DNA of 43,820 nucleotides. It comes from Pseudomonadota bacterium. GTDB taxonomy: Bacteria; Pseudomonadota; Alphaproteobacteria; Rhizobiales; Pleomorphomonadaceae. Under the pieces are notes generated by a model. The model made no database searches, was not told the DNA's origin, and was given only the letters and a program-made list of their open reading frames with translations. The stretch is from assembly GCA_018262505.1 (NCBI GenBank), contig JAGSYV010000020.1, positions 1 to 43,820 on the forward strand, given 5' to 3'. The position numbers and the translations under genes were made by a program. The first letter of the stretch is position 1. Every line of letters begins with the position of its first letter. Of this stretch, positions 7,367 through 16,421 are shown one piece after another.

Positions 7367-8647
7367 ATGGAAAAAGAGAAGGATTCACTGGTCGGCACCG
7401 AGTTTGCCACCACGCGCCGACGCTTCATGATCAGCACCGGCGCCGTGCTGGCAGGCAGCATGCTTGCTCGGCCGGCCATCGCCCAGGCCAAGGAACTGAC
7501 CATCATTTCCAATATCGGCAACGCTGACCAGCGTGCCGTGTTGCAGCGCCTCGCCGACGAATACGCCAAAGCGTCGGGCGTCGCCGTCACCATCAACAAC
7601 ATGGATCACGAGGCCCACAAGACCGCCATCCGCAGCTATCTGGTGGTCGGCGCTCCCGACGTCTGCTTCTGGTTTTCCGGCAACCGCATGAAGGCCTTCG
7701 TCAAACGCGGTCTGTTCGACGACATGTCGGACCTCTACGAGCGCGAGGGCTACAAGAAGGTGTTGGGCGCCTCCACCGGCGCACTGACGGTGGACGACCG
7801 GCAATATGGCCTGCCACTCGGCGGTCTCCTGTGGGGCATGTTTTACCGCAAGGACGTGTTCGAACAGAAGGGTTGGACCGCGCCCGCCACCATTGAGGAT
7901 CTTCTGGCGCTCGGCGAGCAGGCCAAATCCGCCGGCATGGTACCCGTCAGCATGGGCACCAAGGAAATGTGGCCCGCCGCCGGCTGGTTCGACCATATGA
8001 ACCTGCGCATCAGCGGCCTTGAGAAGCATCTGGCGCTAATGGACGGCAAGCTTGCCTACACCGATGCCTCGCTCAAGCCGGTGTTCGACAAATGGCAGGA
8101 GCTGATCCGGACCGACCTCTTCACGCCGAACCATACTTCCTCCGGTTGGGAGCAGGCAGCCGCCGCGCTGGCCCAAAAGAAGGCGGCCATGATGGATCTC
8201 GGCGGCTTCATCAAATACGGCTTCCCGCCGGAAGACGTCGACAAGATCGCCTACGCGCCCTTCCCGGTGATCGACAAGGCCATGCCCCGCTACGAGGACT
8301 TCTCGCTCAACTCGGTGCACATCCCGAAGAACGGCAAGAACAAGGAAAACGCCCGCGACTTCCTGGCCTACTTCTACAAGCCAGAAAATCTCGCCGCCTT
8401 CCTCGAAACAGAAAGCGCGGTGCCGCCGCGCAACGACTGCCCGCCAAGCAAGGACCCGCTGATCAACGCAGCGGTCGAGTCGATGAAGACCGTTGTCGGC
8501 ACCGCCCAGTATTACGACCGCGATACCGACCCGGACATGGCGCAGGAAGGCTTGAAGGGCTTCCAGGAGTTCATGGTCAAGCCCGAACGCCGCGACCAGA
8601 TTCTCGAGCGGCTTGAGGGAACGCGCAAGCGGATCTTCAAGGACTGA
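7367..8647 (+). CDS. ABC sugar importer, substrate-binding protein
   Basis: This 426-residue exported solute-binding protein of the CUT1 sugar family has a twin-arginine signal (RRRFMISTGAVLAGSMLARPAIAQA). Processing is predicted after AIAQA, near residue 41. The body has the usual two-lobe features (DVCFWFSGNRMKAF, GLPLGGLLWGMFYRKD, GGFIKYGFP). The start is set at 7367 by a GGAGGAG site eight bases upstream. The first gene of a five-gene operon with two permeases, an ATPase and a beta-galactosidase, it probably captures a galactoside or galacto-oligosaccharide. That substrate is inferred from the GH42 neighbour only. Tat export of a sugar-binding protein is less common than Sec export. Confidence 0.9.
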   Translation: MEKEKDSLVGTEFATTRRRFMISTGAVLAGSMLARPAIAQAKELTIISNIGNADQRAVLQRLADEYAKASGVAVTINNMDHEAHKTAIRSYLVVGAPDVCFWFSGNRMKAFVKRGLFDDMSDLYEREGYKKVLGASTGALTVDDRQYGLPLGGLLWGMFYRKDVFEQKGWTAPATIEDLLALGEQAKSAGMVPVSMGTKEMWPAAGWFDHMNLRISGLEKHLALMDGKLAYTDASLKPVFDKWQELIRTDLFTPNHTSSGWEQAAAALAQKKAAMMDLGGFIKYGFPPEDVDKIAYAPFPVIDKAMPRYEDFSLNSVHIPKNGKNKENARDFLAYFYKPENLAAFLETESAVPPRNDCPPSKDPLINAAVESMKTVVGTAQYYDRDTDPDMAQEGLKGFQEFMVKPERRDQILERLEGTRKRIFKD

Positions 8648-8657
8648 CGCTCTCCAG

Positions 8658-8739
8658 GCGATCGCGGCTTCCCCCCCCGATCGCTCGCCTCGGGCGAGGA
8701 CATCTCCTCCCTCCCCTCCGGAGCAATCTCGCCCGAGGC
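8658..8739 (+). other. Tandem stem-loops between binding protein and permease genes
   Basis: There are two consecutive inverted repeats. GCGATCG/CGATCGC spans 8658-8664 and 8678-8684. GCCTCGGGCGAG/CTCGCCCGAGGC, a perfect 12-bp stem, spans 8687-8698 and 8728-8739. Stem-loops at this junction in binding-protein operons usually protect the upstream message from 3' exonucleases or cause partial termination. The result is an excess of binding protein over permease. Confidence 0.6.
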
Positions 8740-8776
8740 CTTCCCATCGGTCACGTAACTCAACGGGAACGACCAG

Positions 8777-9661
8777 ATGAGCCAATTCTGGCGGCGTCAT
8801 CGTCACTGGCTGGCGCCTACCCTCTTCATTCTGCCCGGCGCGCTGCTGTTCGGCATCGTGATCATTCTGGCCTCGGTCCAGACGATCTGGGTATCCTTCT
8901 TCGACTGGGACGGCGTTGGCCCGATGCAGTGGGTTGGCCTTGCCAACTACGAGCAGCTCGCCGCCGATCCGCAGTTTTACACCTCGCTGAAGAACAACGT
9001 GATCTGGCTCGTCATGTTCATGCTGGCGCCGCCGCTTGGGCTTGCCCTCGCCCTGCTGCTCAACCAGGCGATCGCCGGCATGAAGTTCCTGAAATCGCTG
9101 TTCTTCGTGCCGCTGGTATTGGCCTCGGTCACCGTCGGCGTCGTCTTCACCTGGGTCTACGATCCAACCTTCGGCCTGTTGTCGCTGATTTATGGCTGGT
9201 TCGGCGCCACCGCCCCTGCACTTCTCTCAGACGAGCATCTGGTCAGTTTCGCGGTGGTGATCGCCGCGCTATGGCCGCAGATCGCCTTTTGTCTCGTGCT
9301 GTTCCTCGCCGGCCTCAACAACCTCAACGAGGACCTGATCGGCGCCGGCCGGGTCGATGGGGCACGCGGTTTTGCCATGCTGTTGCATGTCGTGCTGCCG
9401 CAGTTGCGCGAGGTGAGCTTCATCGCCCTCGCCGTTACGGTGATCGGCGCACTCCGCTCGTTCGACATGGTGGCTGTCATGACGTCGGGCGGACCGTTCG
9501 GCTCATCCACGGTGCTCGCCTACCAGATGTACGAGCAGTCGATCTTCTCCTACCGCTTTGGTTATGGCGCAGCCATCGCCACCGTCCTGTTTGCGATCAT
9601 GGCGGTATTCATCGCCTGGTATCTGCGCACGCTGCTCCGGCCGGAACAGGAGACTGCCTGA
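8777..9661 (+). CDS. ABC sugar importer, permease 1
   Basis: This 294-residue membrane protein of the MalF/UgpA type (binding-protein-dependent transport inner membrane component) has about six helices. An EAA-like cytoplasmic loop (EDLIGAGRVDGARGFAMLLHVVLPQL, about 190-215) docks onto the ATPase. It follows the binding-protein gene after 129 bases containing strong stem-loops. The stop overlaps the next permease start (TGATG). It forms the channel together with permease 2. Confidence 0.92.
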   Translation: MSQFWRRHRHWLAPTLFILPGALLFGIVIILASVQTIWVSFFDWDGVGPMQWVGLANYEQLAADPQFYTSLKNNVIWLVMFMLAPPLGLALALLLNQAIAGMKFLKSLFFVPLVLASVTVGVVFTWVYDPTFGLLSLIYGWFGATAPALLSDEHLVSFAVVIAALWPQIAFCLVLFLAGLNNLNEDLIGAGRVDGARGFAMLLHVVLPQLREVSFIALAVTVIGALRSFDMVAVMTSGGPFGSSTVLAYQMYEQSIFSYRFGYGAAIATVLFAIMAVFIAWYLRTLLRPEQETA

Positions 9662-10512
9662 TGTATCCCCGCCCTATTCCGGAAACCGCCCGCTCGGCGC
9701 GCGCCGCCTACATCGCCCTGGTCGTCGCCGTACTCATCCTGTGGCTGCTGCCGCTCGTCACGGTGATGCTGACCTCGCTCCGCTCGTTCGAGGAGGTTAT
9801 GGCCGGCAACTATTGGGGATGGCCGAAGTCGTTCAATTTCGTCGAGAACTACACGGCCGTCTTCAAGCAGACGGCTCTGGCCCGCTATTTCGTCAACAGC
9901 CTGATCATCACCCTGCCCTCGGTCGTCGGCGTGCTGGTTCTGTCGACGCTGACCGGCTATGTGCTGTCGCGCCACCGCTTCCCCGGCAATCGCCTGGTCT
10001 TTGCGCTGTTCGTCGGCGGCAACTTCCTGCCGGCGCAGATCATGATGATCCCGGTCCGCGACCTGATGGTCGGCGTCGGCCTTTACGACACCTATTTCGC
10101 GCTGATCATCTTCCACACCGCCTTCCAAACCGGCTTTGCGACGCTGTTCATGCGCAACTTCATCGCCGCGCTGCCGGACGAGCTGTTCCAGGCCGCCCGT
10201 GCCGAAGGCGCCTCGCCCTGGCAGACGCTCTGGCACGTCGTGGTGCCGCTGATCCGCCCGGCTCTCGCGGCACTAGCCATCCTCACCTTCACCTTCGTCT
10301 GGAACGACTACTTCTGGGCGATCGTGCTGACGCAGAGCGATGCCGTCAAACCGGTCACCGCCGGCCTCAACAACCTGCGCGGCGAATGGACCTCCGCCTG
10401 GAATCTGGTAGCGGCCGCGACGATCATGGTCGCGATCCCACCCGTCGCAATGTTCTTCATGATGCAGCGTCACTTCATCGCCGGCCTGACCATGGGCGCG
10501 GTAAAGGGCTGA
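9661..10512 (+). CDS. ABC sugar importer, permease 2
   Basis: This 283-residue MalG/UgpE-type permease has six predicted helices. The EAA loop is DELFQAARAEGASPWQTLWHVVVPLIRP (about 178-205). The ATG shares one base with the preceding stop, so the two permeases are translationally coupled. The longer upstream frame runs inside permease 1 and is not used. Confidence 0.92.
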   Translation: MYPRPIPETARSARAAYIALVVAVLILWLLPLVTVMLTSLRSFEEVMAGNYWGWPKSFNFVENYTAVFKQTALARYFVNSLIITLPSVVGVLVLSTLTGYVLSRHRFPGNRLVFALFVGGNFLPAQIMMIPVRDLMVGVGLYDTYFALIIFHTAFQTGFATLFMRNFIAALPDELFQAARAEGASPWQTLWHVVVPLIRPALAALAILTFTFVWNDYFWAIVLTQSDAVKPVTAGLNNLRGEWTSAWNLVAAATIMVAIPPVAMFFMMQRHFIAGLTMGAVKG

Positions 10513-10538
10513 CAACACACTTTCAAGGATGCCTCCCC

Positions 10539-11675
10539 ATGGCGAGCGTCGAAATCCAAAACGTCGAAAAACATTATGGCGGCTTCCACGCCCTCAAGGA
10601 CATCAGCCTGACCATCGACGAAGGCGAGTTCATTGTCATGGTCGGCCCGTCCGGCTGCGGCAAGTCGACCCTTCTCAAGACCATCGCCGGGCTGGAAACC
10701 GTCACCTCCGGCCGGTTGCGGATCAAGGAGCGAGACGTCACCCATCTAGAGCCCGGCGACCGCGGCATCGCCATGGTCTTCCAGTCCTACGCGCTCTACC
10801 CGCATATGACGGTGGAAGAGAACATGGGCTTCGGCCTGCGCATGGCCAAGCGCCCGAAGGCGGAGATCGACGCCGCCGTCAGCCGTGCAGCGCAGATCCT
10901 GCGGCTCGAAGAACAGCTTCAGAAATTCCCCAAGCAGCTTTCCGGCGGCCAGCGCCAACGCGTTGCCATCGGCCGCGCCATCACGCGATCGCCCGACGTA
11001 TTCCTGTTCGACGAACCGCTCAGCAATCTCGATGCGGCGCTCCGCACCCAGATGCGCGTAGAACTGTCGACGCTGCACGGCCGGCTCGGCTCCACCATGA
11101 TTTACGTGACCCACGACCAGGTGGAAGCGATGACCATGGCGAGCCGCATCGTCGTGCTCAATGGCGGGCGGATCGAGCAGGTCGGCGCGCCGCTGGAACT
11201 CTACACCAATCCGGTCAACCTGTTCGTCGCCGGCTTCCTCGGGGCGCCACGCATGAATTTCGTCACCGGCAAGGTGACCTCAGCGAACGGCCGAAGCGCT
11301 TCGGTGACCTGCGGCGACGGCCTGACGATCGATTTTCACAATCTCATCGAGACGCCGGCAGCCGGCGCGACGGTCACAGTCGGCATCCGGCCGGAAAAGC
11401 TTCACGTCGGCGATCGCGTTGCCACCACGAGCTTCCCGGCGCGCGTCCGGCTGACCGAGTATCTCGGTCGGGAAACCATTGTCTATGCCGATGCCGCCCC
11501 CCTCGTGACGTCCGGATCGGATAGCGGCACGGGGGTGTTTACCGTCCAGATCGGCGATATACAGCCCTTCATGCCCGACGCGCCTGTTACGATTGGCTTC
11601 GACTCCGATGCCGCCTATCTCTTTGCCTCCGATGGGAAAACGCTGTCCGCAGCCAAGCCCGTCACCAAGATCTGA
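10539..11675 (+). CDS. ABC sugar importer, ATPase (MalK/UgpC type)
   Basis: This 378-residue ATPase carries Walker A GPSGCGKST, Q-loop VFQSYALYPHMTV, signature LSGGQRQRVAIGRA, Walker B/D-loop VFLFDEPLSNLD and switch VTHDQVEAM. The C-terminal ~130 residues form the OB/TOBE regulatory domain (GIRPEKLH) typical of CUT1 importer ATPases. The start is at 10539, 26 bases after permease 2. It energises the galactoside importer from the cytoplasmic side. Confidence 0.92.
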   Translation: MASVEIQNVEKHYGGFHALKDISLTIDEGEFIVMVGPSGCGKSTLLKTIAGLETVTSGRLRIKERDVTHLEPGDRGIAMVFQSYALYPHMTVEENMGFGLRMAKRPKAEIDAAVSRAAQILRLEEQLQKFPKQLSGGQRQRVAIGRAITRSPDVFLFDEPLSNLDAALRTQMRVELSTLHGRLGSTMIYVTHDQVEAMTMASRIVVLNGGRIEQVGAPLELYTNPVNLFVAGFLGAPRMNFVTGKVTSANGRSASVTCGDGLTIDFHNLIETPAAGATVTVGIRPEKLHVGDRVATTSFPARVRLTEYLGRETIVYADAAPLVTSGSDSGTGVFTVQIGDIQPFMPDAPVTIGFDSDAAYLFASDGKTLSAAKPVTKI

Positions 11676-11690
11676 CAAGGACCCCAGCAC

Positions 11691-13829
11691 ATGAAACTCG
11701 CATCTCCGGCGCCTCTGTCGGTTTGGCGCCCACTCGCCCTCGACGATTTCCTTGTCGGCGCTCCCCACTACCCCGAGCACGTCGACGACAGCTACTGGCA
11801 GCGCGATGCCGAGCGGATGGCGGCCGCCGGCTTCAACGTCGTTCGCATGGGCGAGTTTGCCTGGCACATCCTTGAACCGCGCGAAGGCGTCTTCGACTTC
11901 TCGCTGTTCGACCGGGCCATTGCCGTTCTGGGGCAACAAGGCGTCAACACCATCTTCTGCACGCCAACGGCGACACCGCCGCGCTGGCTGACGGCCACCT
12001 ATCCGGAGGTGCTGCGCGTCGACGAGAACGGACGCACCGCCCGTCATGGCTCGCGCCAGCACGCCGATACGGCAAGTCCCGTCTACCGCATGCATAGCCA
12101 GCGGATCACCAAGGCACTGGCCGAGCATTACCGCGACAACCCGTATGTGGTCGGCTGGCAAACCGACAACGAACTCAACACCACCGTTTCCACCTCCTAT
12201 TCGGAGGCGACGCTGCGCGAGTTCCGTCGCTATCTGCGTAATCGCTATGCGACCATTGCCGACCTGAATTTTGCCTGGGGCGGCGATTTCTGGGCGCTCG
12301 CCTATGACGACTTCGATCAGGTGGTGCTGCCGGTATCCGGCGCGCCGGGCCACCCGTCGCCCGGCCATGTCCAGGATTTCCATCGCTTCCTGGCGGCCGC
12401 GACGGCAGCCTTCCAGCATGATCAGGTGGAGATCCTGCGCGGCACCAATCCGAATTGGTTCGTCTTCCACAATCTTGGTCGTCTCGTCGACATCGACTTC
12501 CGCGGACAGTTCAGCCAGGACCTCGATTTTCTCGGCTTCGACATCTATCCGATGCTCTACGACGAGATGCAGCGCACCGGTGGTCACGCAGCGACGCAGG
12601 CCTTCCATCTGGATGTCTGCCGCGGCTTTACCGGCAACTTCATCGTCCCCGAACAGGCCTCCGGCTTCGGCAGCCAGCCAACCTTCTCGACCATGACGCC
12701 TGAGCCGGGCGAGATGCGCCGCATGGCCATGAGCTCGGTGGCGCGCGGCGCCGATGGCCTGATGTTCTTCCGCTGGCGCCCGGCGCATTTCGGTGCCGAG
12801 ATCTACTGGATGGGCATTCTCGACCACGATGACGTGCCCCGCCGACGCTATGAGGAAGCCGCCCGCTTCGCCTCCGATATCGCCCGGATCAAGACGGATC
12901 TGCTCGGCACCTCGGTGCGCATGGATGTCGGCATCGCCGGCGCCGACTTCGACAATCAGGAAGCCTACAAGACCTACCCGATCGGTATGCCGAGCCCTCT
13001 CGAAGACGCAACGCGGCTGCACCGCTATTGCTACAGGAACGGCGTTGCCTGCGGCTTTATCCACCCCGAAGACGATCTGTCGCGTCTCAAGCTGCTCTAC
13101 ATTCCCCACTGGGTGATGTGGAAGCCGGAGTGGGACGAGCGGGTGGAGGCCTTCGTCAAGGCGGGTGGTACGCTGGTGGTCGGCGCCATGACCGGTACGC
13201 GAGACGCCAACAACCACATCATCCGGACCATGGCACCCGGCCCGGGGCTGTCCCAGCTCTGCGGCGTTAAGGTCGAGGAATTCGGCCGCGTGGCCGAACC
13301 GGGATCCGACGGCCTTTTCGCCCTCCCAGGCACCGAATGGGGGCTGCATAAGCCCGCCGAGCGGCTCCCTGCCGGATCGGCGGAGCGGCGCTATAGTTTC
13401 ACGCTCGGCAACCGCGAGCATGAATCGGCGCACCTCTACGAACTCCTGGAAACGGAGCCGGACGTCGAGGTGCTGGGCCAATGGAGCAACCGCTTTGCAA
13501 GCGGCCGCGCAGTCGTTACCAGTCGCAAGGTCGGTGCCGGACGAGCCGTCTATGTCGGTACCTATCTGACCGATACGCTGGTGGAAGGCCTTGCCAATCA
13601 GCTGTTCCCGGCCGCCAGCGTCGCGCCACTGCTGGCAGACCTGCCGCCGAATGTGGAAGTAACGCTTCGCGAAGCGGAAGATCGCCAGTTGCTCTTCGTG
13701 CTCAATACCGATGCGGAGCCAGTAACGGTATCAGGCGTCCCCCAGGGCACCGATCTGCTGACTGGACGACCGACAGACGGGGCTCATTTGCTCGAACCCT
13801 ATGGCTGCGTCGTCGTCAAATTAGCCTGA
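11691..13829 (+). CDS. GH42 beta-galactosidase
   Basis: This 712-residue glycoside hydrolase family 42 enzyme has an N-terminal TIM barrel (about 15-395) with predicted acid/base E161 in WQTDNELN and nucleophile E321 in IVPEQASGFG. A trimerisation domain (about 400-620; GGTLVVGAMTGTRDANNHII) and a short C-terminal beta domain follow. No signal peptide is visible, so hydrolysis is cytoplasmic, after import by the ABC system that ends 15 bases upstream. GH42 enzymes cleave beta-linked galactose from oligosaccharides, galactans or arabinogalactans. It is the last gene of the operon. Confidence 0.93.
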   Translation: MKLASPAPLSVWRPLALDDFLVGAPHYPEHVDDSYWQRDAERMAAAGFNVVRMGEFAWHILEPREGVFDFSLFDRAIAVLGQQGVNTIFCTPTATPPRWLTATYPEVLRVDENGRTARHGSRQHADTASPVYRMHSQRITKALAEHYRDNPYVVGWQTDNELNTTVSTSYSEATLREFRRYLRNRYATIADLNFAWGGDFWALAYDDFDQVVLPVSGAPGHPSPGHVQDFHRFLAAATAAFQHDQVEILRGTNPNWFVFHNLGRLVDIDFRGQFSQDLDFLGFDIYPMLYDEMQRTGGHAATQAFHLDVCRGFTGNFIVPEQASGFGSQPTFSTMTPEPGEMRRMAMSSVARGADGLMFFRWRPAHFGAEIYWMGILDHDDVPRRRYEEAARFASDIARIKTDLLGTSVRMDVGIAGADFDNQEAYKTYPIGMPSPLEDATRLHRYCYRNGVACGFIHPEDDLSRLKLLYIPHWVMWKPEWDERVEAFVKAGGTLVVGAMTGTRDANNHIIRTMAPGPGLSQLCGVKVEEFGRVAEPGSDGLFALPGTEWGLHKPAERLPAGSAERRYSFTLGNREHESAHLYELLETEPDVEVLGQWSNRFASGRAVVTSRKVGAGRAVYVGTYLTDTLVEGLANQLFPAASVAPLLADLPPNVEVTLREAEDRQLLFVLNTDAEPVTVSGVPQGTDLLTGRPTDGAHLLEPYGCVVVKLA

Positions 13830-13844
13830 CGTTTGAGACCGCTT

Positions 13845-13873
13845 CCCGTCTCCCGGATTGATCGGGAGGCGGG
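13845..13873 (+). terminator. Hairpin after the beta-galactosidase gene
   Basis: An 11-bp stem (CCCGTCTCCCG/CGGGAGGCGGG with one G-U pair) and a 7-base loop start 15 bases after the stop. There is no T-run, so it may be a processing or mRNA-stabilising end rather than a strict intrinsic terminator. Confidence 0.5.
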
Positions 13874-14035
13874 TGCACCGCACCCAATCGACGGACCTTA
13901 AGCCCCAACTCATTGTCATGCTGGACTGCAATCGCCTGCCCATCTAGTTTGGCCGTCAAATACGACGCTCACGGCGAGAATCGCCCCTCCAGGTTATTAG
14001 CGGCTCCGAAGATGTCGGCGGAGCGAGTTGGACGA

Positions 14036-14893
14036 ATGACTGAACCTAGAATTTTCTACCAGCCGACCAAAAGGCGCTGGGATCTGCGCCTGGCCGACCA
14101 TCCCTTAAGCACCTACACTCCGTTGAACGACGCCGCGGCCGCCGCCGCGCAGACCGGCGCGACCGTCGGAGACTTGACGTCCAACGACCACGTGGTGGTT
14201 TACTTCAGCAGCCGCCATTTCATTCCCTATTGGGGCGTCGATTGCGCCATCTCCCTGATGATGCTCGAACCACAAGGCATAAAGCCGAGGCACTATTTTA
14301 CGCTTCCGTTTTTCTACTGGAACTTTAAACATATTCTCGCGCACTCAACAAAAATACTGAAGAGATGTCCCAACGCGGTCTTCTTCAATCCTCACACATG
14401 TACAACGCCTCCTGGCGATGTCGAAAAAACGCGCAACATCTCGCTGATCGCATCGAAGAAACGAGATCTCTATGGCCATCGTCTCCGCCACATGGTTGCC
14501 GACGCCTGCCATGATAAGCTTGATCTTTACGGACATGCCTATAAGCATGTCCCCTCCAAGTCCGAAGCCCTCCTTGATTACCGGTTCTCGGTTGCCATTG
14601 AGAACAGCCAGTACGGCGGCTATTTCACCGAAAAGATACTTGACTGCTTCATCAACAAGACAGTGCCAATCTATTGGGGCGATCCGGAAATTGGTCGCAG
14701 TTTCGATGCGGCGGGCATTATCTATTGTAAAAACAAGGAAGAATTGATTCACGCCGTGAATACCGTCGGACCGGAAGATTACGAGTCACGAAGAGCCGCT
14801 ATTGAGAACAACTTTGCCGCTGCGCTGAAATGCATGGATTTCAAGGCTATGCTGTCCGAAACGATGGCCAAGCTAGTGCGCGCCGACAATTGA
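14036..14893 (+). CDS. GT10 family fucosyltransferase-like glycosyltransferase
   Basis: This 285-residue protein has a C-terminal half with the GT10 signature: YRFSVAIENSQYGGYFTEKILDCF followed by VPIYWGDPEIGRSF. That is the GDP-fucose-binding region of bacterial alpha-1,3-fucosyltransferases. The expected product is a fucosylated surface glycan. The start at 14036 (MTEPRIFYQPTKRRW) follows GGAG at a slightly long distance; ATG 14012 is an alternative. No other polysaccharide gene is nearby. Its AT-richer, less biased codons differ from the adjacent operon, suggesting horizontal acquisition. Confidence 0.8.
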   Translation: MTEPRIFYQPTKRRWDLRLADHPLSTYTPLNDAAAAAAQTGATVGDLTSNDHVVVYFSSRHFIPYWGVDCAISLMMLEPQGIKPRHYFTLPFFYWNFKHILAHSTKILKRCPNAVFFNPHTCTTPPGDVEKTRNISLIASKKRDLYGHRLRHMVADACHDKLDLYGHAYKHVPSKSEALLDYRFSVAIENSQYGGYFTEKILDCFINKTVPIYWGDPEIGRSFDAAGIIYCKNKEELIHAVNTVGPEDYESRRAAIENNFAAALKCMDFKAMLSETMAKLVRADN

Positions 14894-14945
14894 GGCCGGG
14901 TCATGCTGTCCTGTCGCAGCACCGTGGCGAAGAAAGGAACATCGA

Positions 14946-15171
14946 ATGGTTCTCCTGGAATTTGCGATGTATCCCGTCGGCAAAGGCGAAAGCCTCAGCC
15001 CCTACGTCGCCCGTTCGCTCGACATCATCGACAAGAGCGGCGTCGCCTATCAGCTCACCCCCATGGGCACCATCACTGAAAGTCGATTACCGTGAAGGCG
15101 AGACGAGCCGCCTCGCCAGTAAGATCACATCAGTCGAGGACAAGCTGGGCCGCAAGCTCAGCACCGGCTGA
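14946..15171 (+). pseudogene. Thiamine-binding (MTH1187/YkoF-like) protein remnant
   Basis: The intact N-terminus MVLLEFAMYPVGKGESLSPYV...YQLTPMGT is characteristic of the ~100-residue MTH1187/YkoF-type thiamine-binding family. After MGTIT the frame runs into TGA at 15093. The family's C-terminal end (LKVDYREGETSRLASKI...EDKLGRKLSTG) continues in another frame. About 30 residues that normally lie between the two parts (the EGDWD...IYVT region) are missing. The lesion is therefore an internal deletion that also shifts the frame, so the gene is dead unless the 49-residue product has a role. Its end overlaps the convergent dehydrogenase gene by 14 bases. Confidence 0.72.
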
Positions 15172-16150
15172 AGGCTGGTCCGGTATTGGCGTCCTTCATC
15201 GTCGCTTGGATAAACGCCGCTGATTCCGCCAGCTTTTTCGTTTCCCAATCATTCAACTTGACTGGCAGCTGCTTCAGAACACCCTCGCGGCCGATCATGC
15301 AAGGCATGCTCAAGGCCACGTTGCCGTCATAGCCATAGTGTCCGCGAAGCGTGGTGGACGCCGGATAGATGCTGCGTTCGTCCAGGAGGACCGACTTTGC
15401 CAGGGTGATCGCCGCTTGGGCGACGCCGGCATTGGTCCAGCCCTTGCCGTTCAACACCTCATAGGCGGCGCTGACGATCTTTGCCTTGACCACGTCGGGA
15501 TCCCGAATGTCCTGCGTCGCCGGGAAGTACTGGTCCAGGTCTCCAAAAGGTATCCCGCCGACATTGACATGGCTGAGCACAGGGAATGCCGTTCGCCCGT
15601 GTTCGCCCATCATGAAGCCGGTCACCGACTTCGGATCGATACCGTAGGTGCTGGCGATCAATTTGCGCAGCCGGGCAGAGTCGAGCATGGTGCCCGTACC
15701 GAACACGCGGCCTCGCGGATAGCCGAATTCGTTCTCGGCGATATAGACCATCGTATCCAGTGGGTTGGTGATCAGGATGACGATGGCGTCCCTGGTATGG
15801 CGCGTGATGTCTGCCATGACCTCACGGATGACGCCACAGTTGGCCTTGGTCAGGAGCGCGCGATCGGGCTCGGCTTTTGGTTTGGTCGGATCGGGCAGAA
15901 CGCTGGAACCCGCAGCAACGATGATCACGTCGGCATCGGCGCACTGTTCGTATCCGCCGTCCCTGACGTCAACATTGATCATATAGGTCAATGCGGTGGC
16001 GTGTGCCTGATCGAGCGCCTCGCCATAAGCGACATTTCTCAGAAGATCGATGACGCCAATTTTGCCGAACAGTTCGGTCTTCATGGCGTCGGCAAGAACG
16101 TAGGAACCAACGTGCCCGACGCCGACAACAACCAGTTTGTTTGTATGCAC
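15158..16150 (-). CDS. L-lactate dehydrogenase-family (L-2-hydroxyacid) oxidoreductase
   Basis: This 330-residue member of the LDH/malate dehydrogenase family has the NAD-binding motif VVVGVGHVGSYV and the conserved ITNPLD. The substrate arginine lies in MLDSARLR and the catalytic histidine in MMGEHGRTAFP. The family interconverts pyruvate-like 2-oxoacids and L-2-hydroxyacids. The divergent sequence leaves L-2-hydroxyisocaproate dehydrogenase as an alternative. The start is GTG at 16150 (VHTNKLVVVG) because homology begins there; the ribosome site GGGAAG is only moderate. The longer frame reaching 16306 is probably untranslated. Confidence 0.85.
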   Translation of the reverse strand: MHTNKLVVVGVGHVGSYVLADAMKTELFGKIGVIDLLRNVAYGEALDQAHATALTYMINVDVRDGGYEQCADADVIIVAAGSSVLPDPTKPKAEPDRALLTKANCGVIREVMADITRHTRDAIVILITNPLDTMVYIAENEFGYPRGRVFGTGTMLDSARLRKLIASTYGIDPKSVTGFMMGEHGRTAFPVLSHVNVGGIPFGDLDQYFPATQDIRDPDVVKAKIVSAAYEVLNGKGWTNAGVAQAAITLAKSVLLDERSIYPASTTLRGHYGYDGNVALSMPCMIGREGVLKQLPVKLNDWETKKLAESAAFIQATMKDANTGPAFSRC

Positions 16151-16421
16151 GATTCGCTTCCCGGAGGCGGCGGCTTGTCCGTCCGAGACGCGCCGGCCAC
16201 CCGACCATTGGCGCCTCAACGGCGATGGCGTGCTCCTACTCCCCGCTAAGTGGCTCGACAAGCTTATTGAATGGGCAAAGTAGGCACCCTGCGTCGGAAG
16301 CATCACCGAAAGTTCATGGAACTGTCAGCAAACCCAAACGACGGCAGACAAGGATGCCTCTTCGCAGCAAGACCATCGACGCCAAGCGCTTCCACTCGAT
16401 CTGCACGCAAAGGGCCACCCA

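Noticed and set aside
11280..13481. 733-codon open frame on the minus strand
   Set aside because: It is antisense to the GH42 gene, which has full catalytic motifs. The opposite frame stays open because of GC-rich third positions.
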